A stretch of 64,000 nt of DNA from Clostridiales bacterium (GTDB lineage Bacteria > Bacillota > Clostridia > Christensenellales > Pumilibacteraceae): the NCBI GenBank assembly GCA_029066805.1, contig JAIEFT010000040.1, positions 40,628 through 104,627 of the forward strand, given 5' to 3'. The position numbers were made by a program, and so were the translations under genes. The notes below the pieces were generated by a model. That model was not told the origin of the DNA. It searched no databases and saw only the letters and a program-made list of their open reading frames with translations. Shown here one piece after another: positions 61,012 to 64,000 of this stretch. Each line of letters begins with the position of its first letter. Position 1 is the first letter of the stretch.

Positions 61012-61146
61012 TTAATCTGACCAACAATCATCACAATTATGTCGGTCATAACAATCGTAGCAGTTGCTATCGCAACCACACCCATCATAACTACACAATT
61101 CAAAGTCGCCGACTTCTACATTCGCAGTTTCAATTATGATTTCCAT
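61012..61146 (-). CDS. Cys-rich RiPP precursor peptide A
   Basis: 44 residues: leader MEIIIETANVEVGDFEL, then seven cysteines (18, 23, 25, 29, 32, 38, 41) in CSYDGCGCDSNCYDCY... CDDCWSD. Start ATG behind AAGGAG, overlapping the last codons of the 61130-61831 gene, so it is translated from that mRNA. Acidic core with Tyr, Trp and His. Probably processed by the radical SAM enzyme downstream. Confidence 0.75.
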   Translation of the reverse strand: MEIIIETANVEVGDFELCSYDGCGCDSNCYDCYDRHNCDDCWSD

Positions 61147-61831
61147 TTGCGTCTCCTTGTCTCGGGCTATTTAAAGTGCCACCCTTACCTAATTTTTTAC
61201 TGATTTCATTCGACGAATAACTCTTAAATTCATTAACATTTATGCGTTCAATTTCTTTTCTCCTTTTTATAACGCCTTTTTTTCTATTTTCATATAGAAT
61301 ATATGTACTATCCGTTCGATTATACACTTTATCAAGCGCATGGTTAATAGAGAATTCTACCAAATATAACATTTTTTCTTTTTTCTCAGTGTAATATGTA
61401 ATGCTGCACTCGACACGATTCTCATTACAGGAATATTTTAGCGGCAATACCGCCCTAGATTTTGAATCAATAGTACCTATGTCAAATGGCGGTAATGACG
61501 GCCGTTCTTCTTCTTTTATGTCTTGAGACCTTAATTTTATTTCAACTCTACTTTGTCGCATTCTGAACCTATTCTCCGACGTTACGACGATATAAAAGTG
61601 ATCGTCCAAATAAGCATTTAAGTCCTCTATCTTTAAAAACCACCGAGTTCCTTGAGTCTTTAACCGCTCATCAATATCATCTTTTTTATTACACCATATT
61701 GAAACAGACGGTTTAATCCTACAAGCTCTTTTATCATCAATTCTTTTAAATATAGTAGGAATTAATGCGCCGACAATAGCACCTACTATAGCCGCCAAAA
61801 TTGTTATTACTGCCGATAATGAAATATCCAT
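61130..61831 (-). CDS. Membrane-anchored protein of the RiPP operon
   Basis: 233 residues. One N-terminal membrane helix (SLSAVITILAAIVGAIVGAL, residues ~5-27) with positive residues after it, then a strand-rich domain ~45-180 (WFLKIEDLNAYLDDHFYIVV, VLPLKYSCNENRVECSITYY) and a basic tail (ENRKKGVIKRRKEIERI). No family recognised. Its 3' end overlaps the start of peptide A by 17 bases; ATG behind AAGGAG. It may act in export, immunity or attachment of the peptide product; this is only suggested by position. Confidence 0.7.
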   Translation of the reverse strand: MDISLSAVITILAAIVGAIVGALIPTIFKRIDDKRACRIKPSVSIWCNKKDDIDERLKTQGTRWFLKIEDLNAYLDDHFYIVVTSENRFRMRQSRVEIKLRSQDIKEEERPSLPPFDIGTIDSKSRAVLPLKYSCNENRVECSITYYTEKKEKMLYLVEFSINHALDKVYNRTDSTYILYENRKKGVIKRRKEIERINVNEFKSYSSNEISKKLGKGGTLNSPRQGDANGNHN

Positions 61832-61882
61832 ACACTTTATTCTCCTTATGTATTTCCATCGTGAGTAGTAAAAAGGGTTATG

Positions 61883-64000
61883 TCAGCTTTCACTTTTGCC
61901 AAGTGTTCCGTCAGTACAAGTGACGATATATTCGCCAGTAGCATCTTTCCAATGTGACCCTTTACTTATAGCTCGCCATTGCGCCTTTGTGCCATTAAAC
62001 GTAATACTCGTTAAGCCACTACAACCGTAAAATACTTGTTGACCAAAACTCTTAACACTGCTTGACATCTCTATGCTATTTAAACCACTACAACCGTCGA
62101 ATGCAAAAGAGCCTATACTCGTGATGCTGTTTGGTATCGCTACGCGCGTTAAACTACTGCAATTCAAGAATGCTTCCTTGCCGATATTCGTCACGTTGTA
62201 TGTCGCGCTTTTATAAGTTACATTCGACGGTATTGTTATAACTCCGCTTATATTGCTCGGTTGTTCAATAACAATTGCTGTTCCGTCCTTTAAACTATAT
62301 CTTATTCCGCCTATTATAGCATACTCATACCCATCAACATCCTTATTGTTATTCTTGTAATTCCATATTACCGGACAAGAATAATTCCATATATTACCAA
62401 CCTGACCGTAATTACTCCAATTACTATCCCAACCACTCGGCTTGCTTGCTACTTCGCAGTATAAGGTAAGCGCGCTACAACCATAAAATGCACCTTCCAC
62501 GATACTCGTTACGCTACTCGGTATAGTTATGCTCATTAAACTACCGCAACCATGGAACGCTTCCTTACCAATACTCGTTACACTGTATGTTGCGCTTTTA
62601 TAAGTTACATTCGACGGTATTGTTATAGCTCCACTTAAATTTCCTGGTTGTTCAATAACAGTTGCTATATCTGCCTTTAAACTGTATCTTATTCCATCTA
62701 CTATAGCATATTCATACCCATTAACGTCCTTATTGTTATTTTTGCAATCCCATATTACTGGACGTTTTGGATAGTTCCAACCGAAAGTCATATCGCTATA
62801 CCAACCGCTCGGCTGTTTTGTAGCTTCACAATATATTATTAACTTACTGCAACTACCAAAAGCCCAACTCCCAATACTCGTCACGCTGTTCGATATCACT
62901 ATGCTTAATAAACTACTACAAACACGGAATGCATAACTCCCGATACTTGTCACGCATTCGGATAACTCTACGCTCGTTAAACTAGTGCAAAACTCAAATG
63001 CACGATCCCCGATACTTGTTACGCTATTCGGTATCGTTATACTCGTTAATCTTCTACATTCGGAGAATGCACTATCCCCGATACTTGTTACGCCGTTCGG
63101 GATTGAAACGGCTCCACTAATTGCTTGTGGTACATGTATAATTTCCGTTTTTGCTTTGTTATATAATATCCCGTTCTGACTACAATAATATGGATGATTA
63201 CTATTCACCGTGATACTCTCTAATTTGTTGCAATCGGAAAAAGCATTTTGCAAAATAATTTGGCTATCATCAATAGAGTAGCTAATCATATTGCGATTGG
63301 CGTTGACTAACACCCATTTAGAATTATAACTGTTACCAAGATACTCGATACTGTCTATAACAGTTCCACTCAACTTTGTACAGCCAATAAACGCATCGTA
63401 GAATATGACTTTAGTAGCGCTATGAATTGTACACGAAGTAATATCGGTTGATTTTACCTTGATTAATACAACGTATCGATCAATATTATTTCCTAAGTAA
63501 AACGCATTACTGTATTCATTGTATTGTAATTTTATACAACCAACAAACGCACTCTCGCTCACATAATTTATAGAACTAGGTATCGACACACTCGTTAAGC
63601 TACTGCAACCAGAGAATGCATACGACTGGATACTCGCTACGCCGTTGCCTATCGTTACGATCGTCAATCCACTGCAACCGTCGAACGCACCCTCCCCAAT
63701 ACTTGTCACGCTATTAGGTATCTCTATGCTCGCCACACTGCGACAACCAGAGAATGCATAATTCGGAATAGTTGTTACATTATGCCCAATTGTTATCGTT
63801 GTCAGCATATTGCAATTATTAAATATTGGATGATTACTCGCACATGCCGTCGCATTCCAACATACTGTTTTAAGACTAATGCAACCGTCGAACGCACCTT
63901 CCCCGATACTCGTTACGCTATTCGGTATCTCTATGCTCGCCACACTGCGACAACCAGAGAATGCATAATTCGGAATAGTTGTTACATTATGCCCAATTGT
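61883..64000 (-). CDS. BspA-like LRR surface protein (N-terminus beyond right edge)
   Basis: At least 705 residues, open to the window edge (the GTG near 63943 is an internal codon). It consists of LRR_5 units of the type SVTSIGEGAFDGC and SLTSVSIPSS, with two inserted blocks that are near copies (NNNKDVNGYEYAIVDGIRYS; AITIPSNVTYKSATYSVTSI) around CPVIWNYKNNN. Its end (FNGTKAQWRAISKGSHWK) is paralogous to the ends of the 4495 LRR part and the 16238 protein. It lies 51 bases upstream of the RiPP operon and may be co-transcribed with it. Confidence 0.9.
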   Translation of the reverse strand, partial: TIGHNVTTIPNYAFSGCRSVASIEIPNSVTSIGEGAFDGCISLKTVCWNATACASNHPIFNNCNMLTTITIGHNVTTIPNYAFSGCRSVASIEIPNSVTSIGEGAFDGCSGLTIVTIGNGVASIQSYAFSGCSSLTSVSIPSSINYVSESAFVGCIKLQYNEYSNAFYLGNNIDRYVVLIKVKSTDITSCTIHSATKVIFYDAFIGCTKLSGTVIDSIEYLGNSYNSKWVLVNANRNMISYSIDDSQIILQNAFSDCNKLESITVNSNHPYYCSQNGILYNKAKTEIIHVPQAISGAVSIPNGVTSIGDSAFSECRRLTSITIPNSVTSIGDRAFEFCTSLTSVELSECVTSIGSYAFRVCSSLLSIVISNSVTSIGSWAFGSCSKLIIYCEATKQPSGWYSDMTFGWNYPKRPVIWDCKNNNKDVNGYEYAIVDGIRYSLKADIATVIEQPGNLSGAITIPSNVTYKSATYSVTSIGKEAFHGCGSLMSITIPSSVTSIVEGAFYGCSALTLYCEVASKPSGWDSNWSNYGQVGNIWNYSCPVIWNYKNNNKDVDGYEYAIIGGIRYSLKDGTAIVIEQPSNISGVITIPSNVTYKSATYNVTNIGKEAFLNCSSLTRVAIPNSITSIGSFAFDGCSGLNSIEMSSSVKSFGQQVFYGCSGLTSITFNGTKAQWRAISKGSHWKDATGEYIVTCTDGTLGKSES

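Overview
The window looks like a chromosome segment of an uncultured, probably gut-dwelling member of the Clostridia (Bacillota). The evidence is the rplM-rpsI pair, a free-standing Spo0A-C-like protein, YitT, an NCS2 purine permease next to hpt, a one-piece tmRNA, strong sigma-A promoters (TTGACA-N17-TATAAT), AGGAGG-type ribosome binding sites, and several BspA-like leucine-rich-repeat surface proteins. Base composition is mixed: housekeeping genes are GC-richer, while the TIR, RiPP and serine-recombinase regions are clearly AT-rich.

Layout. 1-1.8 kb: start of a lipoprotein gene (minus strand), then a tandem-duplicated promoter plus structured leader RNA in front of an unknown gene. 1.9-10.4 kb: a minus-strand redox cluster (FAD oxidoreductase, CMD-cupin fusion, LRR-flavodoxin lipoprotein, flavin reductase, DUF4405-like and flavodoxin remnants, LysR regulator, aldo/keto reductase). 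Several members are decaying, with one nonsense codon and one frameshift. 10.5-26.8 kb: a probable composite genomic island ending at tRNA-Ser. It carries a TIR-methyltransferase fusion with a partner gene, SWIM, radical SAM and Trm1-like proteins, a 2012-residue LRR lipoprotein, a sigma-region-4-like regulator, a Mob/Pre-like protein and a large serine recombinase. A conserved leader RNA precedes both the TIR operon and the LRR gene. 26.9-41.1 kb: core genes (DUF2804, rpsI, rplM, Spo0A-C protein, purine permease, hpt, M18 aminopeptidase, asnS, small membrane protein, Sel1 protein, YitT, L-serine dehydratase, tmRNA). 41.3-56 kb: two giant paralogous beta-helix surface proteins in tandem. 56.3-58.8 kb: a second serine-recombinase module. 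59.5-64 kb: a radical SAM/SPASM RiPP locus with two unlisted Cys-rich precursor genes, a membrane-anchored protein and a partial LRR protein.

The strongest candidates for undescribed biology are: (i) two families of long, covarying leader RNAs that share a promoter layout and end in a terminator just before a start codon; (ii) the TIR-SAM-methyltransferase fusion and its partner; (iii) the Cys-rich peptide/radical SAM locus; (iv) two genes whose only sensible start is AUA behind a good Shine-Dalgarno; and (v) three probable leaderless genes. Everything here comes from reading the sequence by eye; no database search or folding program was run.
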